64,000 nt of DNA from Alteribacter keqinensis (lineage in GTDB: Bacteria; Bacillota; Bacilli; Bacillales; Salisediminibacteriaceae), in NCBI RefSeq assembly GCF_003710255.1, contig NZ_RHIB01000001.1, positions 1,674,001 through 1,738,000 of the forward strand, read 5' to 3'. A program made the position numbers and the translations under genes. Positions 16,725-26,364 of this stretch are shown here, in pieces; within the stretch, counting starts at the first letter, position 1; every line of letters begins with the position of its first letter. A model generated the notes under the pieces. It did no database searches and was not told the DNA's origin. It worked only from the letters and a program-made list of their open reading frames with translations.

Positions 16725-17324
16725 CTATTTTATATCGATGTCGTACTCCATACGCTTCGCTGTCGTCTTCGCCACTTCAGCACCAAGAAGCCTCGTGATG
16801 ATGTGAAAGCTCATATTAATGCCCGCAGATATTCCTGCAGATGTGAGAATTCGCCCTTCGTCCACGAATTTGACGTTTTCTTTAACCGTTAAATCCGGAA
16901 ACTCGCGGCCCAGCCGCTCCAGGCTTCCCCAGTGGGTAGTGGCAGCTCTCCCCTTTAACAGCCCCGCCTTAGCCAGTAAAAAAGAGCCGGTACATACACT
17001 TGTCATGAGGTCCACCTTTTCGTTCTGTCCAGCAATCCATTCGATGACCCGTTCGTTATGGAATTCAATCTCCCGTGCTCCCCAGCCGCCGGGAACGATA
17101 AGAATATCCAAATCCGGTGCGTCATTAAAACTATAGTCAGGAACAACCTTCAATCCGTTTCTTGCCTTCACGGGCTCCCCCGTTTCAGAGACCGTGCTGA
17201 CCTGAAACGGCTGAGTGCCGTCTTTATTTACAGTTACGGAAAACACTTCGAACGGCCCGGCAAAATCGAGAACCTCTGCTTCGTTAAACAAAAAGATTCC
17301 AACATTCCATTTGTTCTTTCTCAT
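16725..17324 (-). CDS. DJ-1/PfpI family protein
   Basis: 199 residues with the class I glutamine amidotransferase-like fold. The nucleophile elbow is C111 in TSVCTGSFLLA, with THWGS about 20 residues later, as in isonitrile hydratase-like and AraC-associated DJ-1 members. The start of the fold is visible in VGIFLFNEAEVLDFAGPFEV. Function could be glyoxalase, hydratase or chaperone-like, and sequence alone does not decide. It stands upstream of the unknown membrane gene. Confidence 0.8.
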   Translation of the reverse strand: MRKNKWNVGIFLFNEAEVLDFAGPFEVFSVTVNKDGTQPFQVSTVSETGEPVKARNGLKVVPDYSFNDAPDLDILIVPGGWGAREIEFHNERVIEWIAGQNEKVDLMTSVCTGSFLLAKAGLLKGRAATTHWGSLERLGREFPDLTVKENVKFVDEGRILTSAGISAGINMSFHIITRLLGAEVAKTTAKRMEYDIDIK

Positions 17325-17361
17325 CGGATCGACCCTCTCTAACCATTTAGATGGTACTGTT

Positions 17362-17787
17362 CTAGTTTAAATCCTTTTTAAACACAAAACTCACCTTTTC
17401 GTACCCCATCTTTTCTTCATAAAAGCGGTGGGCTTCTGTACGCTGCAGACCTGAAGAAAGAGCCACTGAAGCATACCCGTGCTCTTTTGCCCAGCCATGA
17501 ACAAAGGTAAGCAGTTTCTCCCCCGCTCCCTTTGAACGTAAGTATTCATCCGTTACAAGATCACAGACCCACACAAACTTTCCATAATACAGTGTGGTCA
17601 TCGGCTTAAAACCGGTAACAGCCGCAAGCTTTCCATCTGTTATAAGAGCAAACATCCTGTAGCGGTCATTCTTCATGGCATCCTGTACGAGTTCTATGTA
17701 ATCCTGTTCATTCAGATGTGTACGCAGCTGGTTCATGACAGGATAAGCCCGGCGCACCTCTTCTTCTGTGACAAGCTCCTTAATCAA
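17362..17787 (-). CDS. GNAT family N-acetyltransferase
   Basis: 141 residues with the GNAT core: [19 protein letters not shown] includes the acetyl-CoA pyrophosphate loop (R/Q-x-x-G-x-G/A as RSKGAG, about 88-93), followed by the motif B helix [20 protein letters not shown]. It acetylates an unknown amine. It appears to be a single-gene unit with intergenic repeats upstream. Confidence 0.82.
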   Translation of the reverse strand: MIKELVTEEEVRRAYPVMNQLRTHLNEQDYIELVQDAMKNDRYRMFALITDGKLAAVTGFKPMTTLYYGKFVWVCDLVTDEYLRSKGAGEKLLTFVHGWAKEHGYASVALSSGLQRTEAHRFYEEKMGYEKVSFVFKKDLN

Positions 17788-17833
17788 AATATTCAGCTCC
17801 CTTTATTCGTCTGCCCCTGGAAAACACGCCAGA

Positions 17834-17897
17834 CACCCGTTACTCTAATTCCTCATCAGACAAGGTAGTTCCTTCTTTCTCCATGAGGAAACGGGTG
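17834..17897. repeat. bipartite inverted repeat
   Basis: CACCCGTT (17834-17841) and CCTCAT (17851-17856) are complementary to ATGAGG (17883-17888) and AACGGGTG (17890-17897). The stem would carry an internal bulge. It sits at the start of the 21-nt array that follows. Confidence 0.4.
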
Positions 17898-17902
17898 CTA
17901 AC

Positions 17903-17975
17903 CCGTTAAAAGGGGATGTTAAGCCGTTAATGGTTCTGTTGAAGCCGTGAGAGCGAGCTGGGAAACCGTTAATCA
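17903..17975 (+). repeat. 21-nt periodic array, core CCGTTAA (4 units)
   Basis: CCGTTAA or the variant CCGTGAG begins at 17903, 17924, 17945 and 17966, exactly 21 nt apart, each preceded by a TTAA/TGAAG-like stretch. The core differs from the arrays at 10205, 24839 and 50821 but the period is the same. It lies upstream of the GNAT gene in a 659-bp gap that has no gene. Confidence 0.7.
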
Positions 17976-18061
17976 GAGCTAATGTCTAATTCCCTCCTTA
18001 CCGTTCAGTCCGGCGGGGAACTCATCCTTTCACGACACTGTTACGGACACAAAAACAACAA

Positions 18062-18433
18062 ATAGGCTGGGACATAAAGAAAGTGTTTAGCCTGGAATCC
18101 GAACTATTCCCTGACATAGCGAATGAACTATACGTAGACTCCCGGGGGATTAAAAGAAGCCACTGGAAAAAGTTAAAGATCGAACATTTTCAGTGCCTTC
18201 GATGAAAAGCCAAGGTGAGACCCCGCAGTGACGAGCGTTAACTTCATGAAAATGCGACGAGTTGCTTCGACGCAGACAGCTGCAAAGGTTAGCCGGCCGA
18301 GGAAGAAGCAGGGAAGCTGGAGGAGGGTAACCCGCTTCCCGCGGAAAGCGAAGTATATTTCAGGAACGGTTTATTAGCGCCGCTTTGGTTTGTTCGGATT
18401 TTCGTTTGACTAACACACTTTTGTCCCAGCCTC
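18062..18433 (+). repeat. long Bacillus-type intergenic repeat, copy A
   Basis: Begins GGCTGGGACATAAAGAAAGT and ends with TTTTGTCCCAGCC, so its tips are inverted. Internally it has GGTGAGACCCCGCAG, ACGAGTTGCTTCGACGCA, and CCGCTTCCCGCGGAAAGCGA. It matches 55829-56151 over most of its length and shares its tip with 48148-48515. A palindrome GAAGCCACTGGAAAAAGTT / AACATTTTCAGTGCCTTC (18156-18200) is nested inside. No coding frame. Confidence 0.75.
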
Positions 18434-18446
18434 TTTGCCAGTCCTA

Positions 18447-18653
18447 TCACTTATCCTCTTTTTCCTTTACTGCTGCTAAAATTAGCACAACCATTAATGG
18501 GATAAAGAAATACCAGTGCATAAATACGTCTGCACCTGTCTCTCCCGTTTGAATATAATGATAAATACTGTTTATGACCATAGCTGCCGCAAAAATACCG
18601 ATCAGAACTTTAAACACCCACATGGGTACAGGTCTCAGGATGTCTTTTAGCAT
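18447..18653 (-). CDS. small membrane protein, unknown
   Basis: 68 residues from ATG 18653, chosen because AGGAG lies 8 nt upstream; longer frames lack this. Two hydrophobic segments: VPMWVFKVLIGIFAAAMVI (about 8-26) and FIPLMVVLILAAV (about 48-60), with a charged KEKEDK tail. No family recognised. Confidence 0.6.
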   Translation of the reverse strand: MLKDILRPVPMWVFKVLIGIFAAAMVINSIYHYIQTGETGADVFMHWYFFIPLMVVLILAAVKEKEDK

Positions 18654-18888
18654 AACGATAACTCCTTTTTTTACAAGTGCGTTTATTTTATCATATCCCC
18701 GGACAATCAGGCATTCCGGTCTGGACATTAGGACAGATATTGTAGAAACCTCTGCCCATACTAATAATTAAATGTTGACATACCCCCCTAGTCATCCGTA
18801 TAATCTATAACAATATATTTCTTTAAGGAAGCCCGGATGTTTAAACTTTTTACAGAGTGTTAAATAAATATAGAAGGAGGTTTTGTTT

Positions 18889-19434
18889 ATGTCACGTGTA
18901 ACAATGCAGGATATTTTGAATCATGAGATCACACAGAAATTTATAAAGCGGTCGGGCCTTGCCCATGCAGTAGCGACGGCCGAATATGCGCTGAAACTTT
19001 CAAAAGTGCACGGAGTCAATCCCGACCTGGCCGTAAAAGCTGCTTTTCTTCACGATATCGGTCACTACACCTGGTATCGGAACGGAAAATGGGACTACTC
19101 TCTCTATAAAGAGAATGATATCCATGCCATTAAAGGAGCCGAACGTGCCCACAAGCTCCTCATCCGGCTCGGGGAACACCCGGTTAACGCTAAGAAAATT
19201 GCTCTGGCTGTGCTCCTGCACACCGATTCGTACCTGCCTGAAGGCGAACTTCACCTGGACCCCCTTCAAAACGTCGTCGCACTTGCGGACAAATGTGATG
19301 AAGAACCGGGCGGGAGCCATCATTACAAACAAATCTCTGATTACGATGCTTTCCAGCGTCTCAAAAAGCTCGATGAACAGATCGAAAAGGCGCTTGAAGC
19401 AGATGAAAGTGCTCAATCAGCCTCCGTGTCCTGA
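18889..19434 (+). CDS. HD-domain phosphohydrolase
   Basis: 181 residues from ATG 18889, with GAAGGAGG 8 nt upstream. Metal ligands of an HD domain are visible: H in SGLAHAVATAEYAL, HD in AAFLHDIGHY (about 57-66), H in LLHTDSY, and D in ALADKCDE. Likely a phosphohydrolase on a nucleotide or small phosphate ester; substrate unknown. Its last codons form the 5' arm of a terminator. Confidence 0.82.
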   Translation: MSRVTMQDILNHEITQKFIKRSGLAHAVATAEYALKLSKVHGVNPDLAVKAAFLHDIGHYTWYRNGKWDYSLYKENDIHAIKGAERAHKLLIRLGEHPVNAKKIALAVLLHTDSYLPEGELHLDPLQNVVALADKCDEEPGGSHHYKQISDYDAFQRLKKLDEQIEKALEADESAQSASVS

Positions 19435-19450
19435 TTGGGCATTTATTTTA
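19410..19450 (+). terminator. terminator overlapping the HD gene 3' end
   Basis: TGCTCAATCAG pairs with CTGATTGGGCA, followed by TTTATTTTA. The 5' arm is within the coding sequence. Confidence 0.85.
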
Positions 19451-19526
19451 CACATTTTCAAAAAAGAAATGGCGTTGACGCCCAGACAGCTTCGTGCTAC
19501 ATTTTTAGTAAGAAAACATTCCTTTG

Positions 19527-19653
19527 TAAAAAGGGGAGTAGCGACCGGGAGACCGGTTAGCGAGTCGTCACTTCAGTGCGTTACGCACTCGGTTCGCTAA
19601 GCTTGTCTGCTTTCTATGAAACAATGAAAGCAAAAAGTACGCAAGACCTTTTT
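19527..19653 (+). promoter_or_regulatory. yybP-ykoY Mn2+ riboswitch aptamer
   Basis: The leader contains AAAAAGGGGAGTAGCGACC, then GTCGTCACTTCAGTGCG, CACTCGG, and GCAAGACCTTTTT, which reproduce the conserved parts of the yybP-ykoY element in order. AAAAAGG pairs with CCTTTTT to form P1. The family binds Mn2+ and switches on metal efflux genes. The 3' P1 strand is shared with the following terminator. Confidence 0.9.
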
Positions 19654-19714
19654 ATGAAATGAAAGTCTGAGGCTTTTTTCAGGCTTGATTTCATAAGAAG
19701 GTCTGTTTTTATTT
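19645..19714 (+). terminator. riboswitch-controlled terminator
   Basis: GACCTTTTTATGAAAT (19645-19660) pairs with ATTTCATAAGAAGGTC (19688-19703), extended by AAGTCTGA/TCAGGCTT, and a TGTTTTTATTTT tract follows. Its 5' arm overlaps riboswitch P1, so aptamer folding with Mn2+ should prevent termination. Confidence 0.9.
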
Positions 19715-19754
19715 TACCGGGGCTTGTCCTCGAAAATAAAAGGAGAATGTTGAT

Positions 19755-20753
19755 ATGTTTCCATTTGTCTTGTTTGCTCTGGCTGCGGCTGTAACTGTGA
19801 TTGCCGCTGTACGCTTATCCACCTATGCTGATGTGATCAGCGACCGTACTTCTCTCGGGGGAATGATGGTCGGCACACTGCTCCTGGCAGGAGCTACGTC
19901 TCTGCCGGAAGTGACCACCAGTGCGACAGCCGTGTTTGTAGGAAGCCCGGATATTGCTGTAGGAAACGTACTTGGAAGCAATTTGTTTAACCTGATGATT
20001 CTCGCAAGCTTTGATATTATGTACCGGAAAAAGAGACTGCTTGGAAACATTCACTCCGGACACCAGATGAGCGGATTTGTGAGCCTTGCCCTGACCGCCC
20101 TTGTGATGGTGATGATTCTCGCACCGACCGGGGTAACGATTTTAGGTATCGGCATTGAGATGTATCTGATGGTTTTCTTCTATGTTTACAGTCTGCGTAA
20201 GATGAATGAACAGGAAAAAGCCGTTCCAGAAATTGCGGCAGCTAATGAAGAAGGAGAAGAAGCCCTTCAGAAAACAACGAGCCACATTCCGTTGAAAAAT
20301 GCCAAGATCGGTTTTGTCATCAGTGCCGCTGTTATTTTCGTTGCGGGATCTCTTTTAACGATCGCAGGTGACCAGATCGCCACAACAACAGGACTGGAAG
20401 CAAGTTTTGTGGGGAGCTTCTTTATTGCAGCTGCCACTTCCCTTCCTGAAGTTGTCACTGTTCTCGTCGCTCTTCAGCTTGCCAACTACAACCTGGCTGT
20501 AGGGAACATTCTAGGGAGTAACGTGTTTAACATGATGATTCTCGTTGTTTCAGATGCTCTTTTCCGATCAGGAGCGATTCTTGGGTCCGTAAGTCCGGTC
20601 CTCGCCCTGACCGCCTTTTTCGCCATCGTCCTGAACCTGATCGTTCTCGGCCACATGGTCTATTTACGCCAGAAGAGCCCAAACCGGTTTTACCTTGTCC
20701 CGTCGGTTGTGCTTCTCATCGTGTATTTTGTGGCGAGTATTATGATGTTTTAA
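19755..20753 (+). CDS. CaCA-family cation antiporter, probable Mn2+/Ca2+ exporter
   Basis: 332 residues, about ten membrane helices in two inverted halves. Each half carries the alpha-repeat: GATSLPEVTTS with GNVLGSNLFNLM (residues about 46-80) and AATSLPEVVTV with GNILGSNVFNMM (about 227-262). These motifs bind Ca2+ in the family. A hydrophilic loop near 155-180 separates the halves. The upstream Mn2+ riboswitch with terminator argues that this member exports Mn2+, perhaps with Ca2+. The sole gene of its transcript. Confidence 0.9.
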   Translation: MFPFVLFALAAAVTVIAAVRLSTYADVISDRTSLGGMMVGTLLLAGATSLPEVTTSATAVFVGSPDIAVGNVLGSNLFNLMILASFDIMYRKKRLLGNIHSGHQMSGFVSLALTALVMVMILAPTGVTILGIGIEMYLMVFFYVYSLRKMNEQEKAVPEIAAANEEGEEALQKTTSHIPLKNAKIGFVISAAVIFVAGSLLTIAGDQIATTTGLEASFVGSFFIAAATSLPEVVTVLVALQLANYNLAVGNILGSNVFNMMILVVSDALFRSGAILGSVSPVLALTAFFAIVLNLIVLGHMVYLRQKSPNRFYLVPSVVLLIVYFVASIMMF

Positions 20754-20762
20754 CTATATTGA

Positions 20763-20804
20763 AAAAATCCCCGGATCTCTCTGCAGGAGAGTACGGGGAT
20801 TTTC
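20763..20804 (+). terminator. terminator of the exporter gene
   Basis: AAAAATCCCCG pairs with CGGGGATTTTC about 10 bases after the stop codon, with a T-run. Confidence 0.88.
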
Positions 20805-20863
20805 GTTTATTCAAGGAAGGCAGCTACTTGAAAACGTCGACTCTCTATTCTGCTATTTATACA

Positions 20864-21421
20864 TTATTCAGTAAAAAACGGATCCGACTCCAGCATCTGA
20901 GGCGAGAGTGTGCCTAAAATACGCTTGTATACTTTTTGATTCTCATCTACAAGGTACACCGTCGGCATCCCGATAATTTCAAACTCTTCTTTGACCTGGC
21001 CGTCTGTATCGACGAACACAGGGAGGGACTCCCAGCCACTGAAATACTCCTTGAGATCTGCATTTGTATCAATGTCCTTTAAATGGACCCCGACGATTTG
21101 CGTGTCAGCAAGTCCTCCTGCTTCCTTCATCTCCTTTAACCCCGCCCAGTGCTCTGTACACACTTCACACCAAGTGGTAAAAAAGATGACGATCGCTTTT
21201 TGCTCCCCTACAACATCATAAAGGTTCTGCTTTACACCCTGCGTGTCCGGCAGCGTAAAGTTCACAATCTGGTTTCCTTCATGAACGCCTTCATCTGCAG
21301 CAACCATCGCCCGCTGAGAAAGTGCCCAGTCGTGCTGGGACTGACTCGCCCAGAAAGCTCCCGCTGCCAGCAGCAGGCACGTGATCACAAGCGGCCACTG
21401 CCAAAATCGTTTTACAACCAC
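20864..21421 (-). CDS. membrane-anchored thioredoxin-like protein (TlpA/ResA type)
   Basis: 185 residues from GTG 21421, with AGGGGGA 6 nt upstream. An uncleaved N-terminal anchor (FWQWPLVITCLLLAAGAFWA) is followed by an AhpC/TSA-thioredoxin domain with active site WCEVC (FTTWCEVCTEH, about residues 82-92) and the cis-proline GMPTVYLVD. It should act as an extracytoplasmic disulfide reductase, as ResA does in cytochrome c maturation. No ccd or res partner genes are adjacent. Divergent from the His-rich protein gene. Confidence 0.85.
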   Translation of the reverse strand: MVVKRFWQWPLVITCLLLAAGAFWASQSQHDWALSQRAMVAADEGVHEGNQIVNFTLPDTQGVKQNLYDVVGEQKAIVIFFTTWCEVCTEHWAGLKEMKEAGGLADTQIVGVHLKDIDTNADLKEYFSGWESLPVFVDTDGQVKEEFEIIGMPTVYLVDENQKVYKRILGTLSPQMLESDPFFTE

Positions 21422-21563
21422 ACCTATTCCCCCTAAAAAAGACTTGTCTCCTATAAAGGTATGTCCATTTACGGAAAAAATGAATAGGATGATTTTTTTA
21501 CAATAGAACAAGGGGTTAGTTTCATCACGGATTGGGAAAACCATGAACTAAGGAGGGATACTT

Positions 21564-21911
21564 ATGTCAAAAGATCATAATCATGACGTTCACGAAAACC
21601 ATCCTCACGAGCACAGCACCGCCTGCGGTCACACGAAAATCCGTCACGGTGACCACATTGACTACGTTCATAACGGCCATCTGCATCACGAACATAATGG
21701 GCACTGGGACGAGTGTACCATTCCCGTAAGCGAAACCAACCCTGATGACTGCAACAAAATCAGCTGCGGGTGTAATCATGAAGATGACTGCGGTCACGAA
21801 ATGGTTCCCCACGGCGATCACATGGACTATCTCGTGGACGGCCGCCTGCACCATGTCCACGGTGACCACTGCGACGACCACGGGCCGGTCGAAATCGTTA
21901 ACGTAAAATAG
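21564..21911 (+). CDS. histidine-rich metal-binding protein with two internal repeats
   Basis: 115 residues, about a quarter of them histidine. Two copies of one module are visible: CGHTKIRHGDHIDYVHNGHL followed by HHEHNGHWDEC (21-51) and CGHEMVPHGDHMDYLVDGRL followed by HHVHGDHCDDH. Cytosolic, no signal peptide. Proteins of this kind are found widely beside metal transporters and are inferred to buffer zinc or nickel. The neighbour is a divergent thioredoxin-like gene. AGGAGGG precedes the start. Confidence 0.7.
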   Translation: MSKDHNHDVHENHPHEHSTACGHTKIRHGDHIDYVHNGHLHHEHNGHWDECTIPVSETNPDDCNKISCGCNHEDDCGHEMVPHGDHMDYLVDGRLHHVHGDHCDDHGPVEIVNVK

Positions 21912-21920
21912 CCCAAGAGT

Positions 21921-21950
21921 AAAAGCCTCTTACGTTTTAGGGGCTTTTTT
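21921..21950 (+). terminator. terminator of the His-rich gene
   Basis: AAAAGCC pairs with GGCTTTTTT around a stem extension, ending in six T. Confidence 0.8.
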
Positions 21951-21962
21951 CATGAAAAAATG

Positions 21963-22001
21963 CCCCACAATTTCACACAAAATCGTGCGGGGACAGTCCC
22001 C
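21963..22001 (-). repeat. REP-like palindromic element, copy 2
   Basis: In reverse orientation to the copy at 5534-5571: on the minus strand GGGGACTGTCCCCGCACG then ATTTTGTGTGAAATTGTGGGG. It differs from copy 1 at only a few positions. Confidence 0.65.
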
Positions 22002-22020
22002 CGCCGCTTTAGAGCGCAAA

Positions 22021-22066
22021 AGAGGTTGCCCCAAAAGGTCGGTTTTTACCTTTTGGGGCAACCTCT
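22021..22066 (-). terminator. long perfect hairpin after the symporter gene
   Basis: AGAGGTTGCCCCAAAAGGT (22021-22039) pairs without mismatch with 22048-22066 around an 8-nt loop. On the minus strand TTTT follows. The CCCCAAAAGG core recurs in the terminator at 62360-62396. Confidence 0.75.
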
Positions 22067-22138
22067 AAGAATGGGCGGGCAATACGCGAAAGCATTGCCG
22101 GACTCATTTGTCCTTTTAGGGCATTCTCTTGATAAGGT

Positions 22139-23293
22139 TTATTCTGCTGCACTTTCCTTCTTGCTGAACTTATTGACGATCATGTTAATCGCTCCGTCAC
22201 CTGTAACGTTAGTGGCAGTTCCGAAGCTGTCCTGAGCCATATAAAGAGCAATCATCAGACCGACTGCGGCTTCTGAGAAACCAAGCTGTGTGGTGAGCAC
22301 TCCGAGTGCCGCCATAATCGCCCCGCCCGGCACACCCGGTGCTGCAATCATGATCACACCGAGCATCGCGATAACGGGAACCATCTGACCAAATGTCGGT
22401 ACAGAGTATTCACCGAGAACACTCATGACAGCCACTGCTGTCGTCACGATCGTAATGACACTTCCGCTTAAGTGAATCGTGGCACAGAGCGGCACACCGA
22501 AGTTTGCCACTTCTTCACGGACATTATTTTTCTTCGCCTGAGCAAGCGTAACAGGAATGGTAGCCGCACTGCTCATCGTACCAAGTCCGGTAAAGTAAGC
22601 CGGAAGCATTGTTTTAAGAGCTCTGAACGGATTCTGTCCTGTTACTGCACCGGCTGTGATAAACTGAATCACGATCCATAGCCAGTGAGTTGAAATCGCC
22701 ACGAGAAGCACGACACCAAAGACGCTCAGTGTGTTGAACACTTCCCCTTCTGCTGCAATTTCAACGAAGATACTCGCAATGTATACAGGTAAAAATGGAA
22801 TGATAATTTTACGTATCACAAGATCGATAATGTTTTTACCTTCATCAATGACTTTCATAAGCGTCAGGCTGTTTGTTTTCGCAATCCCGATACCAAACAG
22901 GAATGCGGCTACAAGTGCGGTTACAACGCCCATCAGAGGTTCAATTTCAAACTGGAAGAACGGCTGAAGCCCTTCACCTTCTGCTACAGGAGCTTGTTCC
23001 GTCGAAAGCATAGGCACAATGGCAACGGCAATAAAGAAAGCCACCACACCAGCTAAAAACGTGGAGAGGTAGGCTGTTCCAACTGTCGTACCGACCATTC
23101 TGCCCGACTCGCCGCCAAGCTTTGAGACCCCTGCTGCGATAAAGAATAAAATAATAAATGGAATAACAAAATTAATAAATTGCCCGAACAATTCCTTGAT
23201 TGTCACAAAAAGCTGCGTAACCCCATCGATATTCATAAGACCGATTAAAATACCGGCTGCGATACCGATGACGAGTTTGAGTATGAGCTTCAT
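22139..23293 (-). CDS. dicarboxylate/amino acid:cation symporter (DAACS family)
   Basis: 384 residues from ATG 23293, with AGGGGGA upstream. It has eight or so helices and two re-entrant loops. The serine-rich loop GLGTMSSAATIPVT (HP1) and the binding motif region ending APGVPGGAIMAALGVL (HP2) with QDSFGTATNVTGDG (TM8) match the GltP/SdcS/SstT family. It takes up glutamate, aspartate, serine or C4-dicarboxylates with Na+ or H+; the exact substrate cannot be set. Longer upstream frames lack ribosome sites. Confidence 0.88.
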   Translation of the reverse strand: MKLILKLVIGIAAGILIGLMNIDGVTQLFVTIKELFGQFINFVIPFIILFFIAAGVSKLGGESGRMVGTTVGTAYLSTFLAGVVAFFIAVAIVPMLSTEQAPVAEGEGLQPFFQFEIEPLMGVVTALVAAFLFGIGIAKTNSLTLMKVIDEGKNIIDLVIRKIIIPFLPVYIASIFVEIAAEGEVFNTLSVFGVVLLVAISTHWLWIVIQFITAGAVTGQNPFRALKTMLPAYFTGLGTMSSAATIPVTLAQAKKNNVREEVANFGVPLCATIHLSGSVITIVTTAVAVMSVLGEYSVPTFGQMVPVIAMLGVIMIAAPGVPGGAIMAALGVLTTQLGFSEAAVGLMIALYMAQDSFGTATNVTGDGAINMIVNKFSKKESAAE

Positions 23294-23474
23294 CTTTTTT
23301 CCCCCTGTTCTTCTTGTTGTACATTGTCCATGACACACGCACAAGTGTCTTTCGATATGAACATGCCTTATATCTTGCCTTCTTTTTGGATAAAATGCAA
23401 GTAGTGAGCATAAAGTTTTATTTTTCTGATAATTAGTCCTGTTGCTTATTGACCAGAGGTCCGCTATAATAGCT

Positions 23475-24801
<1,327 letters not shown>

Positions 24802-24812
24802 GTATGTTTGGA

Positions 24813-24840
24813 GGACCGTCCGTTGAGGCGGTTCTTTTTT
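24813..24840 (+). terminator. trpS terminator
   Basis: GGACCG pairs with CGGTTC (one G-T pair) and is followed by TTTTTT, starting 12 bases after the stop. The first unit of the adjacent 21-nt array begins within this T-run. Confidence 0.75.
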
Positions 24841-24957
24841 ATGGAGAACTTTCTGTAATTTATGCAGACTTTTCACGGTTTTATGGAGAATTCGAGGCTG
24901 TTTATGGAGAACTTCAGACCATTTATGCAGACTTTTGGCTCACTTAAAGAGAATTAG
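24839..24957 (+). repeat. 21-nt periodic array, core TTATGGAGAACTT (6 units)
   Basis: TTATGGAG or TTATGCAG (last unit TTAAAGAG) begins at 24839, 24860, 24881, 24902, 24923 and 24944, an exact 21-nt period. The variants GGAGAACTT and GCAGACTT alternate. Spacer bases vary. Read in frame it gives heptads LWRTFCN, LCRLFTV, LWRIRGC, but no start signal is present. It lies directly behind the trpS terminator. Confidence 0.8.
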
Positions 24958-25002
24958 TCAATTTACGACAAAATCCGACCTCTACCTCCGCACTTCTTCC
25001 CA

Positions 25003-25045
25003 CAAAAAAACAACCGGCAGAGGAACCCTCTTCCCCCACCGGTTG
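25003..25045 (-). terminator. yjbA terminator
   Basis: On the minus strand CAACCGG pairs with CCGGTTG and is followed by TTTTTTT. Confidence 0.85.
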
Positions 25046-25058
25046 CTCATCCAATCTC

Positions 25059-25811
25059 CTATTTCACACTCTCACCCTGCTGCAAATCCCACAGCTTCTC
25101 GAAAAACGGCTGCCCCTTGATCATCGCCTGACAATAGTCATCATGCTTTTTTGACCAGCCGTCCTTAATATCCTCAAACAGCCCGTCCCAACACTCATCA
25201 AATCCGCAGTTCTGAATAAACGCATACTTCTCAGGCGCCCACTCCGTATACCAGTATCGAAGCTCCGCCAGCGTGGCTTCCGCATAAAGCTGATCCAGCG
25301 CCATAAACAAAATCTGCTTCACCTGCCGCTCACGGCGGATCAGCCCGTGCATGAACGACGGATCCGGCGAAAGAATATGGTACTCCTTTTCAGGCGCCCC
25401 GTTATAGTAGCCCATAAAGTACTGACGCATAGGCTCGTCCTTCACAAGCTCAAGCACCTGCCCCTCCTGACGCGGCACCATCCGACTCTTCCGCACAGGC
25501 GTGTGGTACCCCATCGTATCCACCACAAGACAACGATCCCCGTCCGTTGCAACAAAACAATAATCGAGTTCCAGGCGCTGACTGTTCTTTCTCACATAGC
25601 TCTGCTGGTGTACATCCGCCAGAAGCTCCTCCGGCAATTCCTGAAGCGAATTCTCTATGTAGTCAAAAAGATCCTCACTCAGCTTAATAATCACCGCCTG
25701 ATCCAAAAGCTCAATCCGGTCCTCTTTCCGCCATTCAAAAAACTCACACACGTTGTATCCGTTCTCTTCACCTTCAAACCAGTTTACCCATACGTCCCTC
25801 AAGTGCAGCAT
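25059..25811 (-). CDS. yjbA: UPF0736 protein YjbA
   Basis: 250 residues from ATG 25811 ([20 protein letters not shown] start). The length, the acidic/aromatic composition and the position next to trpS match the conserved but uncharacterised Bacillus protein YjbA (UPF0736). Recognisable segments are HEFFEW-like [23 protein letters not shown] and [12 protein letters not shown]. Soluble, no membrane segment. Function unknown. Confidence 0.85.
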   Translation of the reverse strand: MLHLRDVWVNWFEGEENGYNVCEFFEWRKEDRIELLDQAVIIKLSEDLFDYIENSLQELPEELLADVHQQSYVRKNSQRLELDYCFVATDGDRCLVVDTMGYHTPVRKSRMVPRQEGQVLELVKDEPMRQYFMGYYNGAPEKEYHILSPDPSFMHGLIRRERQVKQILFMALDQLYAEATLAELRYWYTEWAPEKYAFIQNCGFDECWDGLFEDIKDGWSKKHDDYCQAMIKGQPFFEKLWDLQQGESVK

Positions 25812-25889
25812 CGCTTCGGAACCCCCTTGCACATTGGCTTTTTTGTTATTCCTAAGTATGGGCAGACCCTATCCAGTTTATTCCACACT

Positions 25890-26114
25890 CTATATATTTT
25901 TCTCCTCGTCCTCATTTTTCCCGGGATAATAAATCGCCAGCCAGATCATCCCGATCCCCGCAAAAAACAAATACGACTCCAGCCGTAGCGCCATAAACAG
26001 CATATACTTCATAAACGAAAATCCCACCGTAAACAAGTTCAGGTACGCTACAAACGTTATCCCGCCCAGCACCGAAAACCCAAATCCTACAAACAGTCCC
26101 ACCACGCGAAACAT
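25890..26114 (-). CDS. small membrane protein, unknown
   Basis: 74 residues from ATG 26114, chosen because GAGGAGG lies upstream; a longer frame to 26213 has no ribosome site. Hydrophobic segments at about 4-24 (VVGLFVGFGFSVLGGITFVA) and 45-62 (SYLFFAGIGMIWLAIYYP). Charged tail KNEDEEKN. It lies about 80 bp upstream of yjbA on the same strand. No family assigned. Confidence 0.6.
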   Translation of the reverse strand: MFRVVGLFVGFGFSVLGGITFVAYLNLFTVGFSFMKYMLFMALRLESYLFFAGIGMIWLAIYYPGKNEDEEKNI

Positions 26115-26364
26115 CTGCTTTGCACCTCCTCTTTCTTCAATACTATGTGGGAAAAAAAGAAGCATGTCCGAAACCTCACAGCGGATTGTCTTATCCCTTT
26201 CTCCTCTTATCACACACCAGCCGATTTCCGGCCGGGGCCATTCTTCAGACCAGGATCAGATCCCCTCCGCCCCGCCTAAACCTGAAGTTTACAGAAACCA
26301 CCAGAGCGGGAATAACCAACTGTACTCGGGAGAAATCTACATAAAAATAAAAAGGAGATGACCT

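Noticed and set aside
22021-22066. Transposon inverted repeats (perfect 19-bp arms)
   Set aside because: The loop is only 8 nt and the structure is followed by T residues after the symporter gene, so a terminator explains it.
26164-26361. 65-residue frame before the CYP152 gene
   Set aside because: Ends just upstream of the CYP152 start, which would fit coupling, but there is no clear ribosome site and the sequence is low in structure. Kept as doubtful.
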